A stretch of 64,000 bases of DNA from Himantopus leucocephalus (lineage: Eukaryota; Chordata; Aves; Charadriiformes; Recurvirostridae): the NCBI GenBank assembly GCA_003993805.1, contig RSEF01000002.1, forward strand, positions 66,528,934 to 66,592,933, read 5' to 3'. The translations under genes were made by a program, and so were the position numbers. Shown here in pieces: positions 24,385 through 36,800 of the stretch. The notes below the pieces were generated by a model that ran no database searches, was not told where the DNA came from, and saw only the letters and a program-made list of their open reading frames with translations. Positions within the stretch are counted from its first letter, which is position 1. The number at the start of each line of letters is the position of its first letter.

Positions 24385-25399
24385 AAACCTGCTTTTCTTT
24401 CCACATTACCAGTTCTTTCCAAACTGTCTGTACTCATTTGTGTTAACAATCTGCCCCTGTGGATAGTCCTAGCAGGTCTTAGGCTGGTTGTATTTCATGA
24501 GTTGAGTCATGTTCATGTTTGTTTCTTGTGTTACTGTTAGCAAATAGTCATCTGAGCCTCAGTGGCATCGTTAGGTTTGCCAGCCTTTTGTTCCTCCTAC
24601 CTTGTGATCTCAGCCCATCGTTCCTTTGTCCTTGTCCAAATTGCAGTTGTTTAAAGGTGGCTTTAAGCTCTTCCTGTCTGTCTCGTTGCTCGTAGTTTAA
24701 ACCTTCTTCAGTAGATTTGTTAAGCTAGTAAGGCAATGATGCTCTTTCTCTCTTCTGTGAACTGAAGTTCACCATTGCAGATCATTGTATGATCTGCATT
24801 TACAGTGTTTTTTTTCTTTTGGTTAAAAACACATGACAGTGTGGCATTAGGTATGCTTCCCTGTTATGTCTGCTATAGGCAGTCTTATGGAGGAAACTAA
24901 GATTTACAAATTATGTGGTAATTGTATACAAAGCTGTAAAATTTTTTCTAGCTTTATCTAACAGAAGTCTTATTTCCTTTTCAATCATTATCATAATTTG
25001 AGTATCAGTAATACAATATAAAGAGTTTAGCCAAGTGACTAAGGTGTGATGGATGAGTTAATTATTTAACGGTGGGGGAATTCAGTCACTGCTAATACAG
25101 AGCTGTATTAACTAGAATTTTTTGAACCTGTGTCAGGGCAAGGTATAGTTAAACTTGTCAATATTTTATTAGGATTTCCTGTAAAGAAAGTGCAAGTGTT
25201 TATGTATGTCTGAATGAGTTGAGTACTGTGTAATTGCCTTAAACATGACAAGTCAACATCATGCTTGCTTACTTAGATATGGCAAAAATTTTTAAGCCTG
25301 TTTTTCTTGGGTATTTGCCTTTAGGGTTCCAGGTTTGGAAATAGTAATCACATACAGTAAATTTTTAGTTTTAAAGCAAACAATTGTTTTTCTTTTCAG

Positions 25400-25550
25400 T
25401 TGTTCGGATTGGCTCATAAACATTTGCCGAAGAAAGAAAGAGCTGAAGGCTCGCACAGTGTGGCTTGGGTGTCCTGAAAAGTGTGAAGAAAAATATCCTA
25501 AAAATGCCATAAAAAATCAAAAGTACAACGTCTTTACCTTTATACCTGGG
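25400..25550 (+). CDS. ATP9B: ATP9B coding exon 3 (rest of codon 90 and residues 91-140)
   Basis: The acceptor is tcttttcag and the donor CCTGGG|gtaagg. The exon completes Ser90 and encodes [20 protein letters not shown], then [20 protein letters not shown] and [10 protein letters not shown]. The last stretch is the conserved P4-ATPase entry motif just before helix 1 (KYNxxTFxP in the family). The cysteine-rich [11 protein letters not shown] and GCPEKCEEK segments are typical of the ATP9 subgroup. The exon ends in phase 0. Reading on past the donor stays open for 46 codons to a stop at 25,689-25,691. Confidence 0.96.
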
Positions 25551-28500
25551 GTAAGGCTACTAACCATTTTTTTTTGGTGTTGGGCTGACTATATGTTCTG
25601 TAGATTCTGCAAAAAGATAATTTTATTTGCCCATATTCTTCTTTTCTTTTTATGTTTATCCTGGTGTCTTCAATTGAAATTGACAGTTTGAGAGCCAGAC
25701 TGCTGTTTTTTCTAAATTATTTTGGTTTCGAAGGGCTGTTTACTGAAGAAGTGTGGTGACTATGAATGAGTGGTTGGAATTCAGTGACTCTTTAGAAATT
25801 TGAGATGGGTTTCCTTGCATATTTCTGTTCATCATTAGAAATTTGTAATCCTCTTCTTAAAACAGAAGCACTTCTACACAGTCAGTTGTGAAAATACTAC
25901 GAAGCACTGACTTCAGTTGAGAAATAAATAGTTGAAAATTGCAATGTATTCCCATAGGTATGCTTTCAATGGCAGGGAGTATGACAAAATAATAAATAAT
26001 GTATTCTGAAACAGGCAACTCCTTAAAGGACAAAAACAACTCTCACCTCTTCAATTTATATGACAAGTAAGGCCTAGTTTAGTAACCTCGTACTTCTCAG
26101 AGTTGTGTTTCTTATTGCAGTTTTAAAAATCATGATGTCTTTTTGGTTTTTAATGCAATTCTTCAGATGATACTTTTGTTGTGGAGTGTAAGTTTTTTTG
26201 TCACTTTTTTCTAAGGAGTCATATTGTGTCTTAATTTCAGTTTTTTGCCTATAATGTTCACAATGTCTCTTTTGTCTTCATATACACTACAGTTTTGTCA
26301 AGTTCATACTTTTAAAATAATTTGTTATAATGAAATATAGCAATAGAGGAGACAATTTTTTTACATTCAGTAGTTAAAAATGTATGCTGCTGTCATTATC
26401 AATTTTACTAATACGCTTTTACTCATACTTCTACTAATACTGTCCAAGAGTCCTGTGTTCTGTTGCAAAAACTGAATGTCTTCTGCATTTGAATACAGAC
26501 ATGCTTTGTCTTAAATTTTTTATTTAAGTGATCATGCTGGTTTATAAGAGTATTGATTCTGTTCTTCTGGCCTCATTGGTCCAATGACTGGCAGGTGCTT
26601 TCTAATACATTTCTTTATTAAAACAAAAAAAATTAATGGCTTTGTAATTAAGACTGATCTCCTGTCAAAGAAATAAAATGTCACTTATCACAGGTGGATA
26701 AAATATTCTCATCTCTATTGAACGAAGTAAATGTTTTCTTCTGAAGTTTTAATTATTAAATACACTGAAACTGGTTAAGCCACATATGCTTTCCTAAAGG
26801 TCACAAAATTCATTAAGCATATAGTAAGCCATTGATTATTGTGACTAGAAATCTGCAGTGTAGATTACAAATCCGAAACTAGATTCATGTTTCCTATAGG
26901 GATCAGCTATAGCTTGCAATTACCTGTTGAGAGAGAGAGAATGTCTGTTCTTGTTTGATCTTTTGAAAGTCTTGGTTTTTATGGTATATGCAGAAGCAGA
27001 TTTTTATTTTGGTGGTAGTATTTGGAAACTCAGTAGTAACTTCAAAATGAAGTGAGATCCTAAATGTAAAACGCAATAGTTGGTGAAAATAAGATGTTTT
27101 GAAATTTTAATTTTAGGCATAAATTAACACTTTTCGTTGATTAGAAATACTGTGTAGTTATCTGGGTTTTATGCTGTTCCACTAGAAGTAATTTGTAGGG
27201 AACATGGTCGTATAGGTTCTAAACCCATAAATGTTATGAAGTCATAAATACTGATTTACCCTGGTTGGAATTTTCATCATGTGAAGTTTTGTCTTCTGTT
27301 GAGAGTTGTATCTTTTTTAACGTTGTGGCTGGCAATGGGTAATATTCAATGATTTCATATCAAAATGCAAGCTTGAAATAACACTTAGATTAACAGAATT
27401 TTACTTACTGGCTAAAAGAGCTGTAACGCTTCCAAAATATCATCTAATTTCCTAACATTTATATAAAATACTTACTGCTTCTACCTTTACACCAGTTTGT
27501 TCGGTTTCTGTTTACTGTTTCGTATATATCTTGGTCCAGCTGCTTAGGAATTTTGCAGAAGATATTCTTTATGGAAACTTACACAATGGGCAGGTTTTTA
27601 AGATGCTTCTCCTGAAATCAAAGCAGTAGTCTATTTTTTTAATCAGTTTTATGTAACTGGAGACTTTTCAGTTTGCTTAACAGGACTGAAGTGTTTAGCT
27701 TCATATTTAATGAACTGTTAGTGGTCTGCCAGGATTCAAAAGATTTGTAGGAAGGTGCTTTTTAACTTCCATTTTCTCCTGCCAGATAGTGGTCTTGCAG
27801 ATCTGCACCTTCGAAAGTACTCTGTGGACTTTTCTTTGACCTCGTATATCAAGTCTTTTTAAACAGTTACTCTCACTTCTAGCAGTATGTTTATGAATGT
27901 CATGGGTATTAGCATAGGTACAGGTTCAAGCTGAATTAGTTTTATTTTGGAAGAATGCTCCAACTTTCACTGCAATTTCAAATTTGACTTTTTCTGGCTT
28001 TACAGTTTTGTTGGTAAATAGTGGAATAGAATTCCATGCTTTTGAAAAAATCTTCTGATTTGAGGCTGTTGAGGTAGCTGTTAGCTGAAGAGTAATGTAG
28101 TGCTCTTGCAAGAAACTAGCAGTTTTGAAGTACTGCTACTTTGTTGTGTCTGCCAGAAAGACACTTTGACATGAACTTGCTGGAACATTTTTTCCCAGCT
28201 CATCGGTTTTTACATAACTGAGTAATAATGTTGGACTGATGAGAGCAATAAATATCTGTCCAATAACTTTGGTTTTTCATGCAGAAGTCATTGTAATATT
28301 AACTGAATTGTAAGAGTAAAAGATGGAGACACTCTTTAAATGTGGCTTTTTGATCTGTTTTGAATCTTTTAGCTTTGAAACAATTGATTATCCATTTTCT
28401 CAAGTCTCAATGTTCCAACTTCAGTAGCCACTTCTGATCATCCTGCTGGAGATGCCATGTTATCCTGGCCTACTAAAGAAATATGTGAAGCCTTTGAAGA

Positions 28501-29899
28501 TTCAAAACTCTATGAAATGAATAATGTTCTTAGTATTGTGATTATAACTAAAGCAATGTTGAGAACGTGCTTGCTGAAGTGGTGCTTTTAATTACCAAAG
28601 GAATCTCTGCATCTGTCATTCCTTTGGAATATGGGACAGTGTATTCTGAGTTGTGGTTACTGTGGCTTCACTTAAAACTTGGACAATTACCTTGGAGTTT
28701 AGACCAAACCTTTGATTTATTAATAAGCACCAGTATTTATTGCAAAATAATCTTTTGGAAATTTATTGCTGAGCATTTCTTCTAAATTACCTCAAAAGCC
28801 CGTATTATTCTGTTACAAATTTTTTATAGTTTAAACTTTCTGAAAACCCGAACTGTGGTTGCTTTTGTAAAAAGCTTGTCTTGCTGTGGAAGCTTTCAAT
28901 AAGGCAGAATACTGCCTTATGCTGAGATTTCCACGATAACCATTTGGAAAGAGAGCAGTGTTGCTTAGCCTTACACACTTGATTTTTTTCTGTAGTGTTC
29001 ATTTTGTCCTCCTAAAGAACATTTATTCTTGAACATTAAGTTTCACTATTTTTAAGAACAGTGGGAAATGGTAGTTTTGAAGGAGTGCATCTGACTTGAT
29101 GGTAGCCTTTGTCCCTTTGAGAATCAAAGGACTTCAGAAAGAAGGCAGATGAGTTGTAGAGCTTCCACCCCTGCAAGAGGAGAAACTTCAGTGGCTGTGT
29201 TGAGAGAGTGTGCTGAGGGAATGTGGTGAACAAAAGTAATGAGGATTTCATGTCTACTGTTTTCTGGATGTGCTGCAGACAGGGCTGAAGTTTTAAGGTA
29301 TTCTCACTGTGATGAAGAGCCAGTATGGTATAGCCTACTCAGTTTTGTTACTCTGTAGCAGTTTCTGTTCATTTGATGCCAATGATATTTTTTTTTTAAT
29401 TGTTGTTATTTAAGGCCAGGATAGGAACATTTTAAAACAGGCATTGTGAGACAGGTAAAAGAGAATTTAAGTATTGCTATGTAAGGGAAAAATAAGATTT
29501 ACTTCTAATGCTGTATTTTTAGGAAGAAAGGTTTTAGCAGTTAAAAATGAAAGCTTAATGTAAGAAATGAAAGTTCAGATACTCACAAACTTATTTTGCT
29601 TTTTTTTGTTGATACTGTAAAAAAAATTTAACTGTGTTAGCTCATAAACATAAAGGTAACTATTGTGGATATACAATTATTGTAAGATGCTTCTACAAAC
29701 ATCTGAATTCAGTGTTAAAATTTTAGAGTAAATATTTGCACAGTGATCTTATGTATTTAATATTTGTAAAGATTGAGTGGCATACTATAATAGTATGCTA
29801 TATAATGGTTTTATATCTACTATAATGAAAAAGTGAATTTTATATATATTATAGGTCCAAATTTTAAGGCATTTATCTATTCTGTGTTTTTTATTTTAG
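25551..29899 (+). other. ATP9B intron 3 (4.3 kb)
   Basis: The donor gtaagg is strong and the acceptor is tttattttag. The sequence is AT-rich and I recognise no repeats. Two small palindromes stand out: CATTGGTCCAATG at 26,574 and a hairpin at 29,780 close to exon 4. Confidence 0.9.
29780..29798. repeat. 8-bp perfect inverted repeat 100 bp upstream of exon 4
   Basis: GCATACTA and TAGTATGC are reverse complements with a TAA spacer. In pre-mRNA this could form a short hairpin about 100 bases before the exon 4 acceptor. Confidence 0.6.
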
Positions 29900-30013
29900 G
29901 TTTTATATGAACAGTTCAAGTTTTTCTTGAATCTCTATTTTCTCGTCGTGTCCTGCTCACAGTTTGTACCAGCATTGAAAATAGGCTACCTGTACACGTA
30001 CTGGGCTCCTCTG
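29900..30013 (+). CDS. ATP9B: ATP9B coding exon 4 (residues 141-178; transmembrane helix 1)
   Basis: The acceptor is ttattttag and the donor CCTCTG|gtaaac. The 38 codons encode [20 protein letters not shown], then [30 protein letters not shown] is the P4-ATPase helix 1 signature, with an asparagine and aromatic residues placed as in flippases. Helix 2 begins at [10 protein letters not shown] and continues in exon 5. It is in phase 0 at both ends. Helix 1 and 2 residues contribute to the lipid path in P4-ATPases, so these residues bear on substrate choice. Confidence 0.97.
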
Positions 30014-31852
30014 GTAAACAGAAAAATACTATTAACTAGAAGTTTTGGTTTTTTTAACTTCGGATTAAAGGCTCATGCATATGTACATTTCATAAATTTC
30101 CATCTGGTAAACTACAGTGATTAAAGTATGTAACAGAAGTAAAAGGCGTACTTGAAACTACAGGATTTTACAGCAGATACTCCAGCACTGTTGTAGGATA
30201 GCCCTCCCTCCACCTGCCTACCATGCTCCTGCCCTACAGGCTAGGCATCACTTTGTTAACCAGCTAGTCTAAGTGAGTAGCACTTCTTTCTCGTGCTGGT
30301 CACTTGAGAGGTTTATAAACACAACCAAAAAAACCTTCCAGCTAGTAGAGAGCCTTATTTGGTAACATAGGTAATTTGTGTGTTACATTTCTTTCAGTTT
30401 ATTGTTATTTGCTTACTATTTTATGTTTTTTATGTTATTATTTTATGTTTTCAGGCTAGGTCAGAATTGAAAGCATAAATTTTTTACATTCCTTCTGTAT
30501 CGGTTTTGATTGTGTCCATTTTTCACAAAAATTGGGATAAAATATTCTAAGCCATGGAGGAAGCAGGAGGAAAATGCATCTTGTTATTCATTAAACATGC
30601 TTTTCCTAATTGATTGTCCTGCCAGTTGCACTGGATTCCTTTCAAGATGTCTTTTTATTATTGAGCCCTCTGCAGTATTTCCTTGGGAAACTGATCAAAC
30701 CAGTTCCTTCTGATTCGGGTTTGCTAAGGTTTGAAAATTGTATTCTCTTCAGTGGAGGCCCTTTTGGTAGCCTGCCAGCTATATTTCTAAGATCAGGAAT
30801 GCTTTTCTTGTTTGTAACCAGATGAATACCTTCTCTTTCATCTTGCTCTTGGCCCCTCCACAACAGGTTCAAAAGCAAGGCAGAAAGAACAAATGCTTTA
30901 TTTCCTAAATTTTTTTTTAAAAATTATATTTCTCAGTAGCATTTATCCTCAGAGGTATTCAAGAGGAAGTGACATGCTGACTGCTTGAGTAAAGGTCATT
31001 CTTAACAAGTCAATAGAGTAAATATTCTGGATTGATTTAATTGTTTTAATTGTTGCAACATGTGTCCTTTTAAGTATTGATAAGTGGAGAGACTGTCCTG
31101 AAGGTTCTTCACACCTCTGTTTCCAGACAAGTTTTGGCTTCTGCTGGAGCAAAAAACACTTCCAGGACAGAAAACTTGTTCAACAGTGGGATTTGAAATG
31201 GATATTTACAAAGGTCTTTGTTGCTGACCCAGTAAGAAAAGACAGAAGTCAGCCTTGTCTGGAAGTTGATCTCTTCACAGTGAAGTGCTGTGTACAGCTC
31301 TATAGTATAGTTACTGGGGTAGTAAGAGAAAAAAAATCACTTAGCATCTCAGCTGATGTCATCTCTGCCCAAAGAAAGGAGAATACACCGTATTTTGCGA
31401 ACACTGGTGATCTGTTCTGTATTGACATGTTTGTCTCATTCAAGGATATTTTGAATGATGTTTCCTAGTTTTCATATAAAGCTTAGTAATACAACAATAT
31501 CTCAGTTAATGCTAGCGGTACCCTTTTTGGCTAAACTCACTTGTTTCTACTTGGGTAGATTTTTAACTAATGATTAACCTTCAAGTAAAAGAGACTAGTT
31601 GGTTGTTGAGTAAGGCTCAGTATGTATAATGCAAATATAAAACATTTAAGTCAGATCCATTGGGCCGTCTCTGTTGCTTAACAGATAATTTTGGTTTTCT
31701 TTAAAGAGCATGTAACTGCTAATAAATTTTCAATAATAATCAGAGTAGCAGCTATGTATGGCTTGTATTTTCTCCTGGTATTTTGAGGGAAACAAAAAAT
31801 TGTTCAACCTGATACTTAGTCAACTTCTATTCACTTGGGTTTATGTGCTAAA

Positions 31853-31942
31853 AGGTTTTGGGGTTTTTTTTGGTGGTGTGGGGGTGGGGTTTTTGTTGTT
31901 TTGTTTTGGGTTTTTTTGTTTGTTTTGTCTTTTTGTTTTTTA
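31853..31942 (+). repeat. G/T-rich low-complexity tract
   Basis: About 90 bases are almost entirely G and T, including gtgtgggggtgggg and many T runs. On the transcribed strand this gives a GU-rich stretch with limited G-quadruplex potential. A short frame across it encodes a Trp/Phe/Gly-rich peptide that is an artefact of composition. Confidence 0.85.
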
Positions 31943-32715
31943 CTTCAAGTTTTTACAACAAACAGAAATAATACACTTAGATCAAGCACTGGAGTTCTTC
32001 AAGCAAGACTGTATTTTGCTGGTTGGTTGTCATTATCACAGTAGTGAACGGACTTCTCATTTCGAGTCCAGCATACAAAGGCTATAAAGCATACAAGTTT
32101 GATTGTAAGCAGTATGCTAAAGATATTTAACTGTTTACAGTTAAAGGAAGATGACAGGTTTTTTTATTTAAGATTGGCTTCACAATTTCAGCTCCCCTTT
32201 GGAAGAGTATCAAATTCCTTTGAGCAAAGGGGGAAAAAGGGAAATGTCTTTCTAAATCGTTCCTCATAGTCGTGGTGAGCTGTGCTGACCTGCCTGGCAA
32301 GGCACGGTGACCACTAGGGGAAATTCTTGCAATTAACACCTTGTATTCTGTGCTTTGATTACTGTCTAGTTAATAAGATACGTGCACATGGCAAATATAT
32401 TTGAAGGTGCTTCAGGAGTGCCTTTTTTTGTGCTGCTAAAATATCTATACTGCCAAAGCTTGTAAAAATGCTGCTGCTTGAAAAGGGGAAAACCTTACTG
32501 CTCATTCAGTTATGCCCTACCAGTGAAAAGGAACACATTTTGCAAAGGCACTTCTTTGTTCTGTGTAGTTCTAATATAATTGTTGTAGCTAATGTAAACC
32601 TGAACTAATAATAAGTGTTTAACTATAAGGTCGCATCAGAGTAAGCCTTGGAATTTTGGGCTGGAACTGCAAAACAGGCCTTGCTATTGAAAAGGAGAAT
32701 TTTAGTCAAGACTTC

Positions 32716-32769
32716 TTTTAGGAAAACTATACACCTTTCCTTTTTTAGGAAAACTATACCCCTTTCTTA
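32716..32769. repeat. 27-bp tandem pair
   Basis: Two units of ttttaggaaaactatac plus a cctttc-type tail are found with period 27 and few mismatches. Confidence 0.8.
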
Positions 32770-33761
32770 TTGCTGAGGAGGGTAGGGTAAGGTTGGCATA
32801 CTGTTGGACTTCTGCAAGAAAAGAAGTCTAATGGTATAAATCTTCTATAGAAAGAAGGTATTGGTGGGTGTCTGAAGCTAGATAGATAACCTAGAACCTT
32901 ATTTGTTGGAGGATTTGTGAATATTTGAATTTTTTAGCCATCTTACTTATAGTAATGATAAGATCCCTTTACTGTTGAAAATTTTATTTTCCTTTCACTG
33001 ATGGAGAATGACTGAGCACTTGAGTTTAAGCCAGAAGACCATATCTGAGGAGATGTGGAAAGGCAGAGAGGAAGCTCTTACATGCTTATACCTGAACTGT
33101 TCTGTATTCTTCCTAGTTTACCATCTTTTGTGGCCAGAGAACATCTTAGATGCATGTAGTGCACTCTGCGCTTCCCACAGAACATGCAGTAGCACTATCC
33201 TGTGAGAGTCACAGCCAAAGGATGTAGATACTTAGTTTTTCAGAACAAACACCCTTTTTCTTTGTCAATATTTGTGACATATTGGTAAATAAATACATTT
33301 AAGATGGCAAAATTAATTAAACTAGCTATCCATTTACCTCTTCATTTCTGTCTGTTAGGAGAAAGGCAGTGAATTTAAAATTAGAATTGGAGACTTCTTA
33401 ACGTTTTTGGTAAAATCCTAAAACTTGTGGAAGATAGGTAAATACACTTATTGAACTATAAAGACTGTCTTTCGCTCATCCAAAGCATTTTAATTTTTTA
33501 AAATTTCAAATTATACCTAAATTACGTGTATTTGGAAATGCAGTTATTCTGATTATATTTGTACAATGTACAAGTACGATTTTCCTTTTTTTAGACTAAA
33601 CCAAGATATTATTTTAACAGATTGAAGAAAACACCAAAACCCAAATAAGGAAAAAAGTAAATATTCTCAGCACACGTTCCTACTCTGTATAGTGTTTCTA
33701 CTCATGTATTTCTGTTCTAGCACTTTGACAATTCTGAATTGCATAATTATATCTTTAACAG

Positions 33762-33870
33762 GGATTTGTTTTGACGGTCACGGTGGTACGGGAAGCCGTT
33801 GATGAATTTCGACGTTACAAGAGAGACAAGGAAATGAACTCACAGTTATATAGCAAGCTGACAGTACGAG
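33762..33870 (+). CDS. ATP9B: ATP9B coding exon 5 (residues 179-214 and first base of codon 215; helix 2)
   Basis: The acceptor is ctttaacag and the donor TACGAG|gttagc. It encodes [20 protein letters not shown], then [16 protein letters not shown]. The first part completes helix 2, to about residue 190. REAVDEFRR is the cytosolic stalk found at the end of helix 2 in P4-ATPases, and [10 protein letters not shown] leads into the actuator domain. The exon ends after one base of Gly215. The donor has T at +3, so it is weaker than average. Confidence 0.97.
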
Positions 33871-36800
33871 GTTAGCAAAACCACTTGTATAAATCCTTAA
33901 AATAATTCATCTTTTTCTTATATATACACTTACAGACTTTCAGTTCAAAGAAATAACTTAATAGTCTCAAGCTGCTCTATTCAGAATGAAACTGATACTG
34001 AACTAAAAGTCCTTGATTTCCCTCAGATAAATATGTATGTTAAACTTGACCTGTTTAAGAAGTGTTGTAAATCTTTTGTTATTTGTAAAGGAGAGGTGTA
34101 TGTATATAATTGTATATATTTTTGAAGCATTCTGTTGTTTAGTACTATTACTTCAAAGTGCAGTTCTCCTCTGAAATTGATACTGAACAGTAACTCAGCA
34201 ACACTGTCAGCTATGTATCAAGTGTATATAGGAAATAAGGGATCAGTAACTAAGAAATACGATCTAATTAAAATTCACTAGACCCTTTCAAACTTGGTGG
34301 ATATATTTGTGCTTAAGAAAAGGAAGATGTATTGTGAGTCAGCTTCAGTATCAAAAATACTGATTTCAGTTTTTGCATATAACTTGAAATCTGTATGATC
34401 ATGCAGTAGCAACAGCTAGTTTTCTTTCCAGAAATTAATAAAAGGAGAAATCACAGAACTTTTTTTGGATTCGAAACCTTTGATAGTTTTTCACAAAGAC
34501 TTTTAAGGAAATGAAGCACTTCAGCTGTGAAGTGACAAATTTGGTAGGATACTGTAAATTTTAAACATGGGCATAAAAGAAAAAACTATACACTCCTCTC
34601 CACTTTTATGTTGCTTAGCACATTTTACTGTTTAGGTTCAGAACAGAGTGCCAAAAAAATAATGCCAAAATAATGAATAACCTATTATCAAGTCAAACTG
34701 TAATGAATAACATTACAAAACAACAGGACCTTGCTATTACCCTTGAAAGTTAGTTTGCTGCAATAACCTGGGAAATCTCTGTTAAGGATTTTCCTTGGCA
34801 TAAAAGTTCTAGAAAGTAGGAAGTTGTTAAGGAATGTGAGGTTGCGTCTCAAGCAGTTAGAGTATATGGCATACATTGTGCCAGGTGTAAATTCTGTTCA
34901 CTAATTCCCAACATACATTTCACTGTACTCTTTAAAATATTTCAGCGAATATCTTCTGAGAGTCAGTGGGAAGAGTAATCTCACCAGATTTGGGAGTCTT
35001 AAATAGAAACTAAACTCCTAGAGTAGCTCTGGATAATAATCTCTCCAGAGAAAAAGGGTGAAAAGCTTGTAATGTAGCACAAGTATGTTCTGACTAAAAT
35101 CTTACCCCATTTTTTAAAGTAATAGCAAGGTAAGTAAATGGGCAACAGTCCCATTAGTAATGACATAACCTAGAAGCTGAGAGGAATTTATACTGCTTCC
35201 TCAGTGTATGGAGACTTGCATTTTTTTCTGCAGTTTGCTTACAGAAGGGAACAACTGTAGGGAATATTTGCCTGTTGTTCTTCCCTTCTTTGTCAATCTG
35301 AAGTAGCTTTATCAACACTTAGACATACCACTGTGGAAATTTGCAAAGGGGATTGCTATCATTTGTTTAACACAAGTGGTTGCATTGCTGGCCTCCAGAT
35401 CTTTACAGTCTTTAATGCAGTCTGCAAAAAAAAAAAATTAAATGGACTGTTAACAGTTTTTCTTTCAAAGTTGTAACTTAACCTGCTAGTTTGTTTATTC
35501 ATTTTTTTAGATCTGTTATGGTAGGCCACTGAACGCTCACCTTTGAAACAGACAGTACAATTCTACCGTATTCAGCAATAGTGTTAGTAATCTGAAATTC
35601 TTAATTCTGGAAGCACATGTATAGTTTATAGTTACCGGTGTGACATAAGTGTCAAGACTGACATTTGCTGTTTTAAGAGGTGAGTGGTGCCTTTTGTGCT
35701 TCTTTTTTCTCTTAACTTGTTTAGAGTTAATATTTGCGTTTCTGGTAAATTGCTAGGCATTTAAGTAGAAGTCTTGGAATCCTGACTTCCTTTTTCCCAG
35801 CTCATGCAACATTTCATGAGGTTTTGTGTATTTGAGAAACTTTTCATTTTGTAGCTTCTCCTAGAAATAAAGAAGTTGTCAAATTAAGATTGGATTTGGT
35901 CACCTTGACACAGTTGTTTTCTAGATATGGAATAGAGATTTTAAAATATTATACAGTAATATATAGGTAAAGCCCAGTAGTTATATCAGGAACTTGCAGG
36001 TAGAGAGCAGCGAGTTGTTCAAAAGCAGTTTTAAAAATGCCCCTTTTTAAAAAAGGATATCAGCTTTTACCCACAATGTGTATGTCTGTTTCAACTTTTA
36101 GGTTTTGATGTCAGTGCCATCATAATTTCATACTTGTTTTTTGTTCTGTTTTGTGGTTTTTCTGAAGACCATGATACTCTACAGAAGTAAAGATTCAAGA
36201 TTTCTGCTTACAGTGAACTCTGAATTCCATGTTGACAATGGTGTGATCAATGAGCTAACAATGTTTTGAGTTGTGGCCAATTTTAAGAATGAAAACATTA
36301 TTGCAGTCCCCACTCAAAATTAAGCTGTACTAAAAATTGCCACAAACACATAAATACAATAATGAATAGATGATAAATTGCACCTTCTTCATAATATAGG
36401 TTCTTTCATAATAAGGCATTCTGAAACTGAAAGGAATAATTTTGAGGCAAAAAATGGGACTTACTGCTGTGATAAAATTAGACCAAGATTTTTACAGATT
36501 TTGAGAAGGATTTAGGTATTTATCAGTGCAAACCAAGTCAAGTACTACACTTCTGCAAACAACTTTTATAAATAACTTCCGATATAATTACCTACTTTTT
36601 AATATTGGCAGTACTCTTCAAGTGGAAAAATTCAGTTAGGCTTACTACACCGACCTACAGGCTACTGGTTTGGAGAAAGAAGGCTTTGTTACTTGTGAAT
36701 GAACAAACTTGATACTGATTTAATTAAAAGCCTGAAAATCGATGCCACTCTTAAGAGTCACTTTTCAGAGTGGAACTGCACTTTATACTGCTCTAGCATC

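Larger units (their letters stand above)
16408..25399 (+). other. ATP9B intron 2 (9.0 kb)
   Basis: The donor is gtttgt and the acceptor ttcttttcag. The intron is AT-rich non-coding sequence. It holds a diverged 30-bp tandem pair (18,632-18,691), an old CR1 remnant (about 22.7-23.6 kb), a CR1 3' end (23.66-23.77 kb) and an exact 51-bp tandem duplication (24,283-24,384). The remainder shows nothing I can identify. Confidence 0.9.
30014..33761 (+). other. ATP9B intron 4 (3.7 kb)
   Basis: The donor is gtaaac and the acceptor ctttaacag. The intron holds a G/T-rich low-complexity tract at 31,853-31,942 and a 27-bp tandem pair at 32,716-32,769. I see no transposon or gene otherwise. The open frames at 31,193, 31,758 and 33,008 look like chance. 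Confidence 0.9.

Noticed and set aside
31758..32087. 109-codon frame rich in Phe, Gly and Trp
   Set aside because: Composition artefact of the G/T low-complexity tract.
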